Shown piece by piece: positions 11,617 through 24,018 of a stretch of 64,000 nt of DNA (the first letter of the stretch is position 1; the number at the start of each line of letters is the position of its first letter). The position numbers and the translations under genes were made by a program. The DNA is from Edaphochlamys debaryana (Eukaryota; Chlorophyta; Chlorophyceae; Chlamydomonadales). Under the pieces are notes generated by a model that had not been told where the DNA came from, ran no database searches, and saw only the letters and a list, made by a program, of their open reading frames with translations. The stretch spans positions 1,426,001-1,490,000 of the forward strand of contig JAEHOE010000005.1 in the NCBI GenBank assembly GCA_016858145.1, in the 5' to 3' direction.

Positions 11617-14600
11617 TCCGTCGCTGCTTATGTCCTCGCCGTCGCCCTCGTCGGCCGCGGCCGCGGCGGCTGCGAGCGCGCGCGGCTGCGAGCCGCTGCG
11701 GGAGAGCTTGCCGGGCTTGTCAATGGCAATGGCGGCGCCGGCAGCGGTGGAGAAGACGGGGATGGGCGGGGTGACCTCGGCGCTGCCCTGCTGCTGCAGG
11801 CCAGAGCCGGGCTTGGAGGGCGAGGAGGAGAGGTTGCCCTGCCCCGGCGGCGTCTGGCCGTCGGGCGACACCTGCTGCAGCCCCTGCTGCTGCAACTGCT
11901 GCGGCGGCGGCATCTGCTGCGGCTGCTGTTGCTGCTGCACCTGCCCCTGCGCCTGCTGCTGCTGCTGTTGGGCCTGGTGCTGCTCCAGGAGCATGCGCAG
12001 CTGCCCCACGAGCGCCGTGTTGTTGCCCTGGCCCTGGGAGTTGAGCCAAGACATGAGCTGCGCCGGGTTGCCAGAGTCGATGGACCCGGGGAGGCCGACG
12101 CCAGCCACGGGCCCGCCTGGGCCCACCAGGGCCTGCCCCCCCGGTAACCCCGCCAAGCCAGCCAGCGTCTGAACGTTGGCGCCCGCACCGCCGCCCGAGT
12201 TGACCCCCGACCCGCCGCCGCTGCTCTGCGCGCCGCCGAAGAGCTGGGACACGGCCTCTGCTTTGACCGGCACCGGCGCGCTGCCCGGCCCCGGCCCGGG
12301 GCCCATGCCGGGTAGCTGCCCCGAGCCTGCCCCGCCGGGAGGCAGCATGGACGAGGACTCGGGCTGCGCGGCCCCGGCTGCTGCCACGGCCGCGGCGATG
12401 GTGCCGGGGAACTGCGGACTGGAGGAGAGCTGCATGGCGCCCGGCATGAGGGAGAGGCCTCCAGCACCGGGGAGCCTGCGGAGGGCAGTGCGGGAACAGG
12501 CGGCTCGGTCGGTCTCGCCTGCTTGTGCGTTCCTTCATGCTTTGGACGGTCGTTGGCTGTTGAGCAGCCTTGCCAGGATAGGCTATGCTGGTCAATGTGC
12601 GGCGGCGGCAGGGCGAAGCGCAGAGCAATGCTCACCGTGTGAGGCTCCCGTGCGATGGGCGCTTGATGGCCCAGGTGCCCACTTCGTCCTGCCGTGACGT
12701 GCTGGGCGAGTTGTGCTTCTCTTCTGCAGGGGCGGAAGCAGCACAGGGCAGGTTAACCCAGGTGATGCCCCGTCGCTCCCCCGACCCTCAGCCCACGCAA
12801 GGCACCCCCACTCAACACGTCAACAGCCCTGCCAGGCGCTCTTGCCAGGCCCTCTTGTGCATCCTTTTCCTTTTCCCAGCAGGTCCGCAGCGCCCTCACT
12901 CATGTTCGCAGCGGAGCTCCCCCGTCTCGCTTCCTCTTGCGCCCGAACCGTCTCCAATCCGTTCCATTTCCTCGGCCTCGGCCTCGGCCCACCGTCCAGG
13001 CCTGGGCCTCGCCCAGGCGCACCGCCATCCAGGCCCTGCGCAGCCCCGGCCCTCCGCCACCCACCCGTGTTCATCATGTTGGACGACGCCTCCGGCTCCT
13101 TGTCCTCGCCCAGCTCCTGGATGCGGGTGGCGCTGCCGATGCGGCGGTGCTGGTCGCCGCCGGGCGACAGCCGCACGGCGCCCCCGAACTCGTTGGCCGA
13201 GGGCCCGCTGTCGATGTGCATGGGCCACTTGCGCAGGCCCGCAGCCACCGCCGCCGTCTCCATGTCCACCGTGAACAGGTGCACGCCCTGCGGAGAAAGG
13301 AGTCAAGGAGGCCGGAGCGGTAAGCGAATGTGTAGGCGAGTATGCGGGCTGGAACGCTGCGGACAATCACTGGTACACTCCAGCCAGCAAATCCACGGCC
13401 CAGTCCCCTCATCTGGATGCGCCTTTCATGTGCTCCAAACGCTCTCGGGTGTGGGCGCGGTGCGGCCCCACGAGGCTGCAGCCGCACGCGCCGCAGCCGC
13501 CGCCGCCCTTTCCCCAGCTGCCCCCCGTGCCACGCCGCCCCACCTGCAGCGCGCTCGACAGGTGCGACAGCACGGCGGGGAACGTCACGTCCCGGTCGCC
13601 CTGCACCAGCTCGAACACGGCCAGGGGCGAGTCGCGCGAGTCGGAGCCGAAGATGGGGACCATCATGGTGCTGTGCACGCGGCAGCGCTGCGCCTCGGAC
13701 ACACGCAGGTACACCTGCTTGTCGTACTTCTGTACGTTGTGCGACATCTCGGGCTGTTGGAGGGGGGCGCGGGATGGGGCGGGGGAAGGGGGGGCGGGAG
13801 GGCAGGAGGCGACGTGAAGGGGCGTTGCGGGGGCGTGGTAGCAGCGGGCTGCACGACTAGCGGGCGCCGGGGATTGCGATGCTCGGCACGCATGGTGCAG
13901 GGGCGCGGAACAGAGAGGGACGGGACGGAGGGGCTGGGCAGCGTGCCGTACCTCGAGCGTGGAGTACACGCGGCCGATGGCGCCCATGAGCGTGGGCTTC
14001 ATCACGTCGGTGGAGAAGCGGTAGCGCACCGACACGCAGCGGAACAGCGCCAGCAGGTCGCCCACACCCGCGACCGCGAAGGGCAGGCCCTGGGGAGGGG
14101 AGGGGGAGGGGGGCGTGGATGGGGGCCTGAGAAGGGGGCGTGAGAAGGGAGAAGGGGAAGGGGCGTGGCAGCGGTGGTTGGCCGGACCGAACACGTGGCT
14201 GTTGCGGAAACCCGTTGAGCTCCCCGTGGGCATCGCGCCCCGCCCCACCTGACAGCTAAGGACGATGGTACCGTCGTGCGTGTGCTCCGGCATCCAGACC
14301 TGTGCGGGAAAAGGAAGGCAAGCCGCACCGGCGGCGGGGCGAGAGGCGGTCGGACGTCCGTCAGGCGTCGGGCCGGCCACGTCCCCCTCCTCAGCACGGC
14401 GAAAGACCCAGCCCCGCACTAAGTGATTGCGCCAGTTTTCTCGAGCGTCCCCCCGGGTGGTCCTGCTAGGTGACGGCGGCGCAACGCTTGACCGGAGCGC
14501 CATGCTCGTTCGCGACGACTTTCCCCCGTGCTCCCCGCTACCAGCCCAACGCAGCCAATTGCCCTGGGCCTGCTTGTGTGCAGAAAGCGGGCCGCTTCAC

Positions 14601-14941
14601 GTGCACAGCTGAGCGTCCCAACCGCGCCGTTGTCCCCGTGCGCGACCCTGGCGAGTCCGTTTGTGGCGCGCGTTGAGGCTCCCAAGGGCTTCAACCATCC
14701 GTTCCCGACCGCGTGCCGCAGGGACAAGGCCCAGACCACGCATCGGGGCGTAAATCGCACTAAACCCGTGTCCACCAGCCTTGGCCGGTCTTAGCCCTGT
14801 CCTCGCCTGAACGAGAGCTCCACTCTTGACGGACGCCAAGCTCGATGAGATGTCAAGGAGAGCGCGCGACAAACGCGTCTTAAGCGTATCACCGGACCCT
14901 GCTCCTCCGCTGCTGGCACCCAGGCCAGCCATGCTATTCAT
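10015..14941 (-). CDS. NIN-like (NLP/NIT2-type) RWP-RK transcription factor (1073 aa, 6 exons)
   Basis: Exons: 14807-14941, 14249-14299, 13952-14089, 13544-13753, 13061-13287, 10015-12475. The N-terminal third is the NLP GAF-like region: a helix (RLSRALLDISSSLASVKSG) leading into VWMPEHTHDGTIVLS, then GLPFAVAGVGDLLALFR, RVHSTMMVPIF and LAVFELVQGDRDVTFPAVL. The RWP-RK DNA-binding domain lies at about residues 566-625 (FEDLQAQFGLGLKEAANNLG, then GIKRWPRRQ), just after an acidic Asp run. Long Gln-rich and Met/Gly-rich tracts fill the rest, and the end is MDLLGDDLAAR. No C-terminal PB1 is present, unlike plant NLPs. In Chlamydomonas the NLP-type protein NIT2 activates nitrate-assimilation genes; that role here is inferred. 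Intron 1 has a GC donor (CAG|GCGAGG). The ATG at 14941 is chosen because an in-frame stop lies upstream and the frame joins the GAF region cleanly. Confidence 0.88.
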
Positions 14942-15851
14942 TTCCACACGCGGCCGCTTAGCTGCGGCCGAGGCGCACAGCGACGGCGCGAGCTAGTTTC
15001 AACACATCGCGCCCCTGGGCTTCATCTAGCGGGCATTCAAGCTTGGGTTGGCAAAGTCTACACTCTGTCAAGGTCAGGGAGGCGCGAGAGGGGCAAGTCG
15101 CCCAAATGGGAGCCCTAGAGGACCAGTCAGTCGTTCGGTCCTTGAGGGCTGAAATACAAGGGTGCTGGGTATTTGGTGCGTGTTTTGTTATGGGGACGTG
15201 TGTAGCTAATCACAGAGTGCTTGAGAAACTGGTTGACTGCGCCACGAGAAGCACTCAGGATGGAGCAATCGAACCCGCGCCGGCCGCGCGGGACGACGGG
15301 CCGGCCGCGTAACGGCCCTCAGCTGCATGCATGCACGCTCTGCCAGTCAGTACAAGCTGCGGGACCTGCTGGTGGACGTGCTTGGGGCCGGCCGATGTTG
15401 GGGGCATGGCACGCATGGCCCGAGCTTTTGCGTGCTACCCTTGCGCGAGACGCTCCGCACTGGAGTGCACCATTCTGGAGTGGCTGCGAGGTCTCCTGGA
15501 GAGGCACATCAGCCGGCCAGCGGGCATGACTCAGGTCAGGTCAGATACGGAACCGTGGCACGTGCCGCTTACCCGGGCCCCCCTTCACCACCAACAGCGC
15601 ACCGGTATCGAACGCCTTTTACGCCAGTTACAACGCCTGACCTAGCCAACTTGGTTAGCTCACACCGCCTACCACCACGGGATGCGACAGCCATCACTGC
15701 AGCCTCGTAAACCACCACCATTTTGCCCTTCTGGAACCGCCATCCACGACACCGCGTTCAGGGCGCCTTCACCACGCTGTGCTCGACATACTGCAACTGC
15801 TCTACGCACCGTCATGCCTAGTACTTGCACCGTTCATCATGAGATGTTCCT
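14942..15851. other. Intergenic, 0.9 kb; no gene recognised
   Basis: Between the NIN-like start codon and the MATE stop codon, both minus strand. It should hold the NIN-like promoter and MATE 3' UTR. A short GC-rich patch around 15270-15310 contains a GGTTCGAT-like string on the minus strand, but no tRNA fold accompanies it. Confidence 0.5.
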
Positions 15852-18800
15852 TCACGCACCGCCCACCTTCCCGCCCTCTCCAGCGTCCGCCTTGGCCCCC
15901 CGCCCCACGAACCGCCCGTCAGCGGCCCCGGCTGCTACCCCCAACCCCGTCCCATTCCCCGACACATCCCCGACCCCGCTCCCGCTCCCTCCGCCCGTCC
16001 CCGCATGCGAACCTGCCCCCAACCCCCTCCCCTCCCCCAACCCCTCCCCCAACCCCGCCCTCAGCCCCGAGCCCGACACGCCCGCCGCCCCCGAACCCCC
16101 GCCCGCCCCTTCCCCCTCCCCCTCCTTTCCCTCCCCCTCCTCCCCCTCCCCCTCCGCCCCCTCCCCCTCCGCCTCCATCAGCTCCACCACGTCCGCCGAC
16201 CACAGCGTCGGCGACTGCGCCGCCCGCCGCACCTCCCGCCCGTCCTCGTCCAGCTCCACCCCCGCAGCGCCGCTCAGCGCCTCGCCCCCGGGCTCGGGCC
16301 GCAGGTGCTTGGCCAGCACCCGGGCGCCGCTCTGCACCGCGCGCACGGAGAAGAACACCAGCAGGCCCGCCCACACGCCGGCCAGCTCCCAGCCCAGCGC
16401 GCGAGAGAGCGTCATGAATCCCGCCAGGGCCACCAGGGTCACGATGTAGCTTTGGGCCACGTATTGCTGCGGGCGGGAATGCCGTTGGGGGGCAGGGGTT
16501 GTGGGGGGGGGAGTTGAGGAGGGGAGAAAGAGGGGAGGGGAGGGGGCAGAGGGAGAGAGAGGTCGGGCGACTTGCTCCGCCAGGGCCCTTGGAGCTGCGG
16601 CAGGAGCTGGGGGGGGGGGCGTGACAGCGCGGCCAGGGCTGCTGGAGCAGCAGGGCAAATCGCGTTGCTATGGCGCTTTTGTTCGCCCGTTCACCCGGCG
16701 CCGAGGCCCGCGCCTGCCCCGTCCCGTCCCGGCCCAGATCCCGCCCTCGCCACTACCCCGCTCACCGCGTCCCCCATTCCGATGTTGACCCCCGCCGCCA
16801 CCACGTCTGCGCCCAGTGCCAGCATGGAGGCGGAGGCCAGGCCCACCACCGCCCTGGGGGGGGGAGGGGAGGGCGGGGGACAGGGAGGGGGGTTTGGGGT
16901 TGAGGCAGGCATTGCAAAGGCAAGGCCTGGTGCAAGTTACATGGTTGGTGCAGGTCTGGGACCCGACGCACAGCCCGGCGTGTTTGCTTGGCTGCACGGC
17001 GCCAAGGACGCCATCGTGAAGGGCGGTGTGTGCTCGCTGACCCCAGGCCCCCAACCCTAAGGCCGCCCGCTGCCGTGCCCCCCCTCATCAACTTCCCCAG
17101 GCCCGCCCCCCCCGCTCACTGCATGTGGGGCCACACGGTGGCGTCCCTCGTCATGACCTGCGGAGGGGGGCGGAGGGGGGAATGGGGGGGAGAGGTGGGA
17201 GGGGGACAGGGGGACAGGGCTCGAGCAGCGGAGCTGGGAGCGGTCGCAGCCACCCACCCCCCCGCGCCGGGCCCATGGGCCTGAGGCCGCGGAACAGAGC
17301 GTCAAGGCGCGGTCTCCCCCGCCCCAACCAGCACACGCTCAGCCACTCATACCGCCATACCACCAGGTACGAGCCACGGCGCCCAGGCCCGGGCCTCCCG
17401 AACCCCGCCCGCGCCCCTCCCCAACCTCCATCCCCCACCACCATACCCCAAGCCCCCCCCCATCCCCCCCCCCCGCACCTGCGGCACCGTCCACACCAGC
17501 AGCATCAGCCCCAGGCCGCACAGCACTCCGCCCGCGGCGCCCAGCCCCACCAGCAGCCCGATGCCCGCGCCCTTGCGCCAGCCGCGGGTGCCGGGCAGGT
17601 AGGTGAGCGCGGCCTGCTCGAAGGGCGTCACGGTCCAGGCCAGCAGCTGCGGGGGGGGAGGTGAGTGTGTGGCGGGGGGCGGCAGGCGGTAGCGGGAGGT
17701 TTGGTGTGGTGGGGGTGAGCAGGGTAGCGGGTGTGGGGGTGCATCGGGCCAGGGGTAGGATGTGAGGACTAGCCGTGGCGCAAGCCCACGGCCTGGCCGC
17801 GAGACTGGATGCGCAGGTTCAGGTTTTGTCGGTCCTGCCTAATCAATGGAGTTACATTTCCCGCTCCTCGTCTCCCCGCCTCGCGCCCAAAGCGCAAGGG
17901 CGGATGGCTCACGTTCCACACGGCGAACAGCGCCTGGTGCGCGGCCAGCTTGGTGGTCTCCAGCGTCGCGGCGGCGGTCTGGATGAGCAGGTAGGAGACG
18001 TTCTTGCAGAGGTAGGTGATGGAGAGGGGCGCCATGGTGCGCAGGAGCTCCGCCACCACCTCGCCGCGGGGCACGGTCAGGCGCACACGGACCTTGGGGG
18101 GGGGAGGGGGGCAAGGGGGGGGGGGGGGATGTAATAATGAGAGTCGTGTTGAAGTTGGGGGGTGGGGGGGAGCGCAGGCGTTTGGGGCGTGGGGTTGGGG
18201 GTCGGGAGGTGGGGTGGGGGTGTCTTCGGGGGCATGCGGGGATGGAGGACAAGGTTGTCTGGGGCAGAGGGCAGCGCAGCGGCTGGGGGTCCGTGAGCAA
18301 CTGCGCCGCGTGGCCCCAGACTGTGGCCCCGGGCCTGGCACCCTCGTGCATAGACGGCCCGAACCGAGCCAGCAAGCTTGCAAGAGCCTCAGTCCCCCCC
18401 CAGACCGCCCCGCGCACCTGCCCCCGCTTGGACAGGGCGTAGAGCAGCGTGGCCATTCCCACGTACTGACAGGCTGTGTGTGTGGGCGGGGGGGGGGCGG
18501 AGGCAAGGGAACCAGGAAGGTAATCGCCGAGGTTTTGGTACCGCTCGAGGCGGAGGCGGCGGGTGGAGGCCCGCCCATTTTGGCGCCGTTGCAGCCAGAA
18601 GCCTGTCCCGCCCCCAGCCCTTTCCCCCCGCCTCTCCTTCCTCCCCTGCCTCCCCTCCCCACTACCCCCAAAGCCACCCTTCCCACCCCCCACCCCCCCC
18701 TCCGCCCCCCAACCCCCACGCACCCACGGTGGTGATGGCCGCCCCCGCCAGCCCCCAGCCCAGCCCCGCCACGAACACCACGCTGCCCAGCAGGCTCACG

Positions 18801-20715
18801 GCCACGGTGACCGCCACCGTGATGGCGGGGGTGAGCGAGTCCTGCTGGGCAAGCAGCCCGGCCTGGGGGTGGGGTGGGGGTGGGGGTGGGGGTAGGGGTG
18901 AGGTGAGCGGGGGGCCGAGCAAGGACCACGAGTGTGTTAGGCGGAGAGCCCCACCCGCCACGCGGGCCGCAGGCGACGCAACCCCGCCCTGCGACGCAAG
19001 ACCCCCCCTTCCCCCCTAGCCCGTGGCCCCCCACCTGCGCCACCATGGTGACCAGCACCGCCGGCTGCGCCAGGCCCCTCAGCCGCACGTACTCGGCCGA
19101 CAGCGGCAGCAGCAGGGGGTCGCGCACGCCCGTGGCGCGGATGACGGCGTCGGGGAAGCCCTGGGGGGGAGGAGGGGGAGGTGGAGGAGGGGAGGGGGTT
19201 GAGGTGAGGGAGGGAGACGGGAGGGGGTGCGTGTGCCGCGCCATCGGTGTAGAAGCGCGGTTGCATGGCCGGGTGCACACGTCGGGTGAACTTGGGGTGC
19301 GTGGTTCTTGCTGTTTCCCCCCCCCCCCCAGCCCTGCCCCCTCCCCCGGAACCTCCACCCACCACCAGCACAATGGACGTGGCCACTCCAAACACCAGAG
19401 CCATGGCCAGCGCTGCGGGGGTGGGGCGGGGCGGGGGGTGGCGGGGTGGCGTCAAGTGCAGGGTTTGGTGCTCGCCGAGGAGACGTGTGCAATTCAGACC
19501 CCCTCTGAGACCCCCTCCATCCACCACCTGGGGAGCAGGCGCCCCCACCTGTGCTGAAGGTCTCCTCGCTCCGGCGGACGCGCTTGTCCCTCAGGAAGCC
19601 AGCCAGCAGGCTGCAGGGGAGCGGAGGAGAAGGGATATTTGAGGCTGCACAGGGTGTGCACTGATCATGCCCCGGGCGTGAGCCGCAGGCTTGGGACCTT
19701 AGTGCAGCACCGAGAGAGCGCCACCCGGGGACCTGGAGGCCCGGGCCCCTGCCAAGTGCCAACCCACATCGGGGGGCGCCTTGTGGGCAGGGCCAGCCCA
19801 CTACCGGCCTGCAGCCTGTCCCCACCGCGAGGAGCTCCCCGCTTGCATGTGACTCCAGCCCCGCCCCACACATCCTCCACACACACACACACCTGAGCGA
19901 TGCCACCTGCAGGGACTGGAACAGGTACTGCGCGAACGCAAACACCAGGTTGGCGGGGCCCAGGGCCGCCAGGGAGCTGGTGCCAGCGAACTGCGCGGGG
20001 GCACACGGGCGTGCGGTGGAGCACAGCGGGGAGCGGCTTCAGCAGGCCCAGTCCCGGAAGAAACCCTGGATCGTCCCCGTCTGATGCGCTTCCACCCCGC
20101 TGCCGGCCATGTCGACCAGCCTCACCAAAACCCTAGGGCGATGCCCTTGCCCATCCCGTTCCGCCATCCCCCGCCCCGTCCGTACAACTCTCCCCAAGGG
20201 CCCCCCACCCACACCCCTCCCCTATCCCCCCCCCATGGTCCCCTTGCCTGGCCTATGATCATGGTGTCCGTGAGGGACATGAGGGGGTCCCCCAGGGGAA
20301 TGAGCGTGGCGGGGCCCAGGAAGGACATCATACGCCCCAGCAGCTGCCGCTGGTACTGCCGCACGCCGGCAGCGTCAGGCTCGCCGTTGTGGTCGCCCGA
20401 GGAGGACCCGGGCTCTGGGGCCGAGAGGGATGCCGCGGAAGCGGCGGCCACGCGGCGTAGGGGAGCGGCTGGGGAAAGTGCTTGGCGGAAGCGACTCTCC
20501 CGCGAGGGGAGGGAGGATGCTGAGGGGCATGACACCGGTTGGCTGCCGGTGGCGACCACGCTGTTTGGTGCATGGCTCTGATCGTGGTTCAGCCAGCTGC
20601 TAGCTGAGCGCGATGGTGCTCGCAGCGGAAACCGAGGGCAGCATCCGCTTGCACCATGCACCCGCCGCGGCAAGCTCACGCCAGCCCTGGGGCCTCTGAA
20701 TTGTGCGGTTTGCAT
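15852..20715 (-). CDS. MATE family transporter, EDS5/DETOX-like, probably plastid membrane (695 aa, 12 exons)
   Basis: Exons: 20248-20715, 19893-19990, 19549-19610, 19363-19412, 19035-19160, 18724-18862, 18418-18473, 17913-18092, 17479-17646, 17120-17157, 16766-16853, 15852-16466. MATE proteins exchange organic cations, acids or signalling molecules for H+ or Na+. Diagnostic stretches in order: PLMSLTDTMIIGQ, LAALGPANLVFAFAQYLFQ, PLSAEYVRLRGLAQPAVLV, a helix pair ending WGLAGAAITTV, TKLAAHQALFAVWN and PFEQAALTYLP. These match the plant EDS5-type subgroup. The first 90 residues are Ser/Arg/Ala-rich and look like a plastid transit peptide. The last 130 or so form an unusual tail, Glu/Gly-rich then Gly/Ser-rich. 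The frame stays open to 21093 but upstream composition is not coding-like, so I start at 20715. Intron 1 has a GC donor (CAG|GCAAGG). Several exons are only 38-62 nt. Confidence 0.85.
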
Positions 20716-21559
20716 CTTAGGCGATGTCCTGGAAAGCTCATAAGCTTGTACACAGCCCGAAGTGTGCGAGTGTGCGGCGTGCCACGACGTGAATTCTGGC
20801 TGTGTGAAGGTCTGGCCCCCTGCGTTGGTGACAAAGTATGTGCTTGCGCAGTGTCTGTTCAACGCTCGCGGGAACGCCGACAAGTCGTGGCCTACGGCGT
20901 GCACATGCGGCCACGGAGCCCGCCGGTTATGATCGAGTTCCCCTCTCCCGGAAGTGCCCGAACGAGTCCCCTCCACCACCACCAGAGCCAGCATCGCAAT
21001 CGGGGTACGAGCATGGCGACAATTAGAGCACGCGTGTGAGAAGTGCTTCGAAGGCAGGAGGCCAGGAGCGCAGGACAGGGTGGTGGGCGACAAGGGCCAA
21101 CGCAGAAGGCGGGAGCTGCAGCGTTACAAGGAAGTGAAGGAACACCCTCAACAGCCCTTCAGACCCCAAGGCTCCCCTCCCCTTGCAGCCCACAGCCGAC
21201 AGCCAGCAGCCGAGCTTCCCACGATGACTTTCACCGCTGGCCCCTCTAGCATTTAGGACAACATGCACCTGACACGCGGCTCCGAGACCACGACCCCGCT
21301 CATTCCAGCGTCCTAGCCCCGCAGATCACGCCTGCACCCTGCACCTCCGAAGCCTCCGACTCATGCCACGCTCATGCGCCCCACCGCACCTGCGCCACCC
21401 AAGCCCCTTCCCCATGCTCACAGTCAGTCACACACAGCCACCAGTACATCCCGAAACTGTGCTCACGGCCCGTCACCCGAACACCCAGAAGGCGTGCAGG
21501 CTGGGCGCAGCCTCGGGCCCAGCAAACGGCCACTCCATGAATCCCAGCGATGGCGCCGC
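20716..21559. other. Intergenic, 0.84 kb; MATE 5' flank and HVA22 3' flank
   Basis: No exon is convincing. A minus-strand TGTAA (plus-strand ttaca at 21124-21128), about 430 bases past the HVA22 stop, could be its poly(A) signal. The frame upstream of the MATE start stays open but lacks coding character. Confidence 0.5.
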
Positions 21560-23423
21560 CTACAGGTCCTTGCGACCCGCCTGCTGCTGCTGCTGCTGCG
21601 GGGGGGAGGATACCGAGACGTGGGGCCAGGGGACTCGTCAAGGGTCAACAAAAGCTCCAATGTCGGGAAGTGCCCGTGAGCATTCTTGGCAGTCCTCATC
21701 CAACCCGCCGCGCAGCCCCCCCGCCCAGCTGGGTCCTTGCCATCGACTCCCAGTCGGACCCCCGCCCCCGCATCCGCCCCACCTTCATGTGCTCCGACGC
21801 GGCCGCCTGAGCCGCAGCCGCGAACTTGGTCCCCTGCTCCTGAGCCTGCAGGGACAAAGCGGTTTGCAAGCTATTGGGAAGGCAAGCTTGCAACCTCCAT
21901 CCCTTCTTTCAATGAGGGCTCCACGTCCGTGCAGGGCTGGCAGAACCAGCACCGCCGCCTCCCCATGACAGCACCCAGCGACCTGGGTCCCCGAGGCAGG
22001 CCCCCCCCCGCCTCGCCACCGCTCAGTCCCTTCCCCAGGAGCTCTCCACCCACAACCGCCCCCGCTGCCTACCCTCTTGAGGGCCTCCTCCGCCATGGAG
22101 GGGCCGTGCTTGTCAATGTACTTGGCCAGCTGCGGAGGGGACACCAGCGGCGACAAACACAGCGGCGCAGCAATCAGCCCTAGCCTGTATGCAGCGCATT
22201 CGGGGGCCGACCCTCCAGTCAAAACGTTAGCGAGGACCGCCCAGAAGCACAGACCGTGCACATACGAGACCATGGCAAGTGAGGGCAGGCATGAATGTGG
22301 GTTCAGCGGTGCAGGTCCCGGGAGGGGGTAGACGAGAACCAAGTAAGCCAGGGAGGGGGGCCGCGGGGCGCACCTGGCCAACCATCTGGCTCTGGAGCAC
22401 GCTGTCCACGCGCTCGAAGACGGGGTCGATGTGCTTGGCGTACTTCTTGAGCAGCGGCATGATGACGTCCTCGTAGAGCTTGCGCGCGCCCTGGGGTGTG
22501 GAGAAAGTTGGGGCAGGGGCTAATGAGCGAGCGATGGGGAGGGGGAGGAGGGAGCAGGCCGCTTGCAGCGGGGGCACAGAGCAGCGCGAGGGATGTGGGG
22601 ACACGGCGGGGGGGAATTGGGCGACAGGAAGCCTGCCCGAGCCTGAACTATGTTCCATTTCCCACCTGGATCTGAGGGGCTATGAGCCAGAGGACGAACG
22701 CGCACTTGATCTCCCAGTACAGCGGAATCCTGGCGGGGAGACGAGGCACGAGGGGGCCGGGTCGAGGGGGGGGGTGCGAGGGTGAGGGGCTTGCATCCAG
22801 GAGAAGTCAGCGCCAGCGCCAGGAGTCGCCGCATAGGATTGCAAGTTCTCTGGTCGGACCGAAAGGTCCCGGAGCGTGCCGGCAGGGTCTGGGAAGAGGC
22901 ATGGCCCGGCATCTGCCGGAACGCCTGGGGCCCATGCGCAGCAAGGCCCCTCGTTGCCGTCGGTTGATAGACAAGGCGGTATAGCGAACGCGTTCGGTTA
23001 CGCGCGAAGCCCCTCGAAAACTCTTGCTCGCGACCGGGCAGCGGTCGATTGGACCTCAGCGCCTCACCAAGCGATCGCATAGGCTCCAACGGCCTCAATG
23101 GTGCTCGTGATGGCATACACCACCCAGTACGTAAGCCACTGCAGCACGGAAGGGCAGGGTTCTCGGTTCCGGGCCAAGGATGTTGCCCAGTATCGCTGGT
23201 TCCCGGGCTCGTGCCCGACCCTTCCCTACCTGTGTGTCGTCGAACTTGTCGCTCGTCTGCATGGACGCGGACGGTAGCGAAAGTTAGCGGGCTGTCGATG
23301 CACGCCCCACCAACGATGCCATCTTTGCACCCCCTGTACCTGGATCGCCCGCAGCGAGGCATAGGTCGGATACAGCAGCTCCAAGAGCAAGCATAGGTAA
23401 TAGGTCAGCCCAAACGAAAGCAT
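21560..23423 (-). CDS. HVA22/TB2-DP1 (REEP/Yop1) family ER-membrane protein (172 aa, 8 exons)
   Basis: Exons: 23340-23423, 23230-23256, 23068-23138, 22666-22729, 22374-22490, 22073-22129, 21783-21845, 21560-21595. This family shapes tubular endoplasmic reticulum with hydrophobic hairpins; plant HVA22 members are often stress- or ABA-inducible. The family signature is clear: LLLELLYPTYASLRAIQ, then SDKFDDTQWLTYWVVYAI (the classic DDTQWL-YW motif), then IPLYWEIKCAFVLWLIAPQ and GARKLYEDVIMPLLKKY. The C-terminal part is an Ala/Gln-rich amphipathic tail. Exon 2 is a 27-nt microexon. The last exon starts in a CAG run that offers up to five extra acceptors three bases apart, so the number of Gln residues near the end (five in my model) is uncertain. 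Confidence 0.9.
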
Positions 23424-24018
23424 GGTTGCGAACCGATGGGGACCTGAACTGCGGAGGACTTGAGGAGGACTTCAGCACAGTGAGCGTATGAACCTATATA
23501 TGAGCGTTCACGTCAGTTATGCTGTGCAGTGCCAAGAGCGACTGAGTACGTACATGGAGCCCGCGGGCACCGCACGGCCGTACATGCCACCCCCCTCGAA
23601 AGTTGCCGGCCCCGGCCCCGGTGAGCGGCTCAACCCTCGTACCAACGTAGACGACCGAGCCATGCACTGCTCACTTGTCCGTAAGACTTGTCACCTCATC
23701 CAAGCCACATCGGGCGCAACCCCGCTACCACCTCTGCGCTCCACACCAAGATGTCTGACCCCACCCCCACTACCGTCGAACGGCCACACCGCCCCCGCCC
23801 TTGCTCTCTCGCTCCAGACCCGCAACTTCCCGACCTCTATATGCTTCCTTGTACTCCCGTCTCTTGTCATGTAAGTCCTCAAGTCCCACGGTAAGCGGTC
23901 CTGTCCTGCAGGCGTGCAGCCCACAGTGCCTAACTTATCCTCGTACGTGAAACCTGCTCGACATGAAACTTGCTCGAGTCGAGTCCCTCCGACAACCCAA
24001 GGCCCCCGCCTTCTGCAG
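23424..24018. other. Intergenic, 0.6 kb; HVA22 promoter and ePHD 3' flank
   Basis: No gene is seen. The two minus-strand genes are close, so this short stretch should carry the 3' UTR of the PHD gene and the promoter of the HVA22 gene. I see no clear TATA box. Confidence 0.5.

Noticed and set aside
10093..12147. 684-codon plus-strand frame opposite the RWP-RK gene
   Set aside because: It is the antisense shadow of the Gln-rich NIN-like exon (CAG codons read as CTG Leu).
15262..15300. GGTTCGATTGC on the minus strand as a possible tRNA B box
   Set aside because: The T stem does not pair and no A box lies at the right distance.
18466..18475. Alternative acceptor directly before TACGTGGG in MATE exon 18418-18473
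   Set aside because: It needs a different donor and removes VACQ, which fits the MATE family; the upstream acceptor keeps frame with GTGG|GTGCGT.
20716..21093. In-frame upstream extension of the MATE gene by about 126 codons
   Set aside because: Residue composition is not coding-like, and the ATG at 20715 gives a good transit-peptide start.
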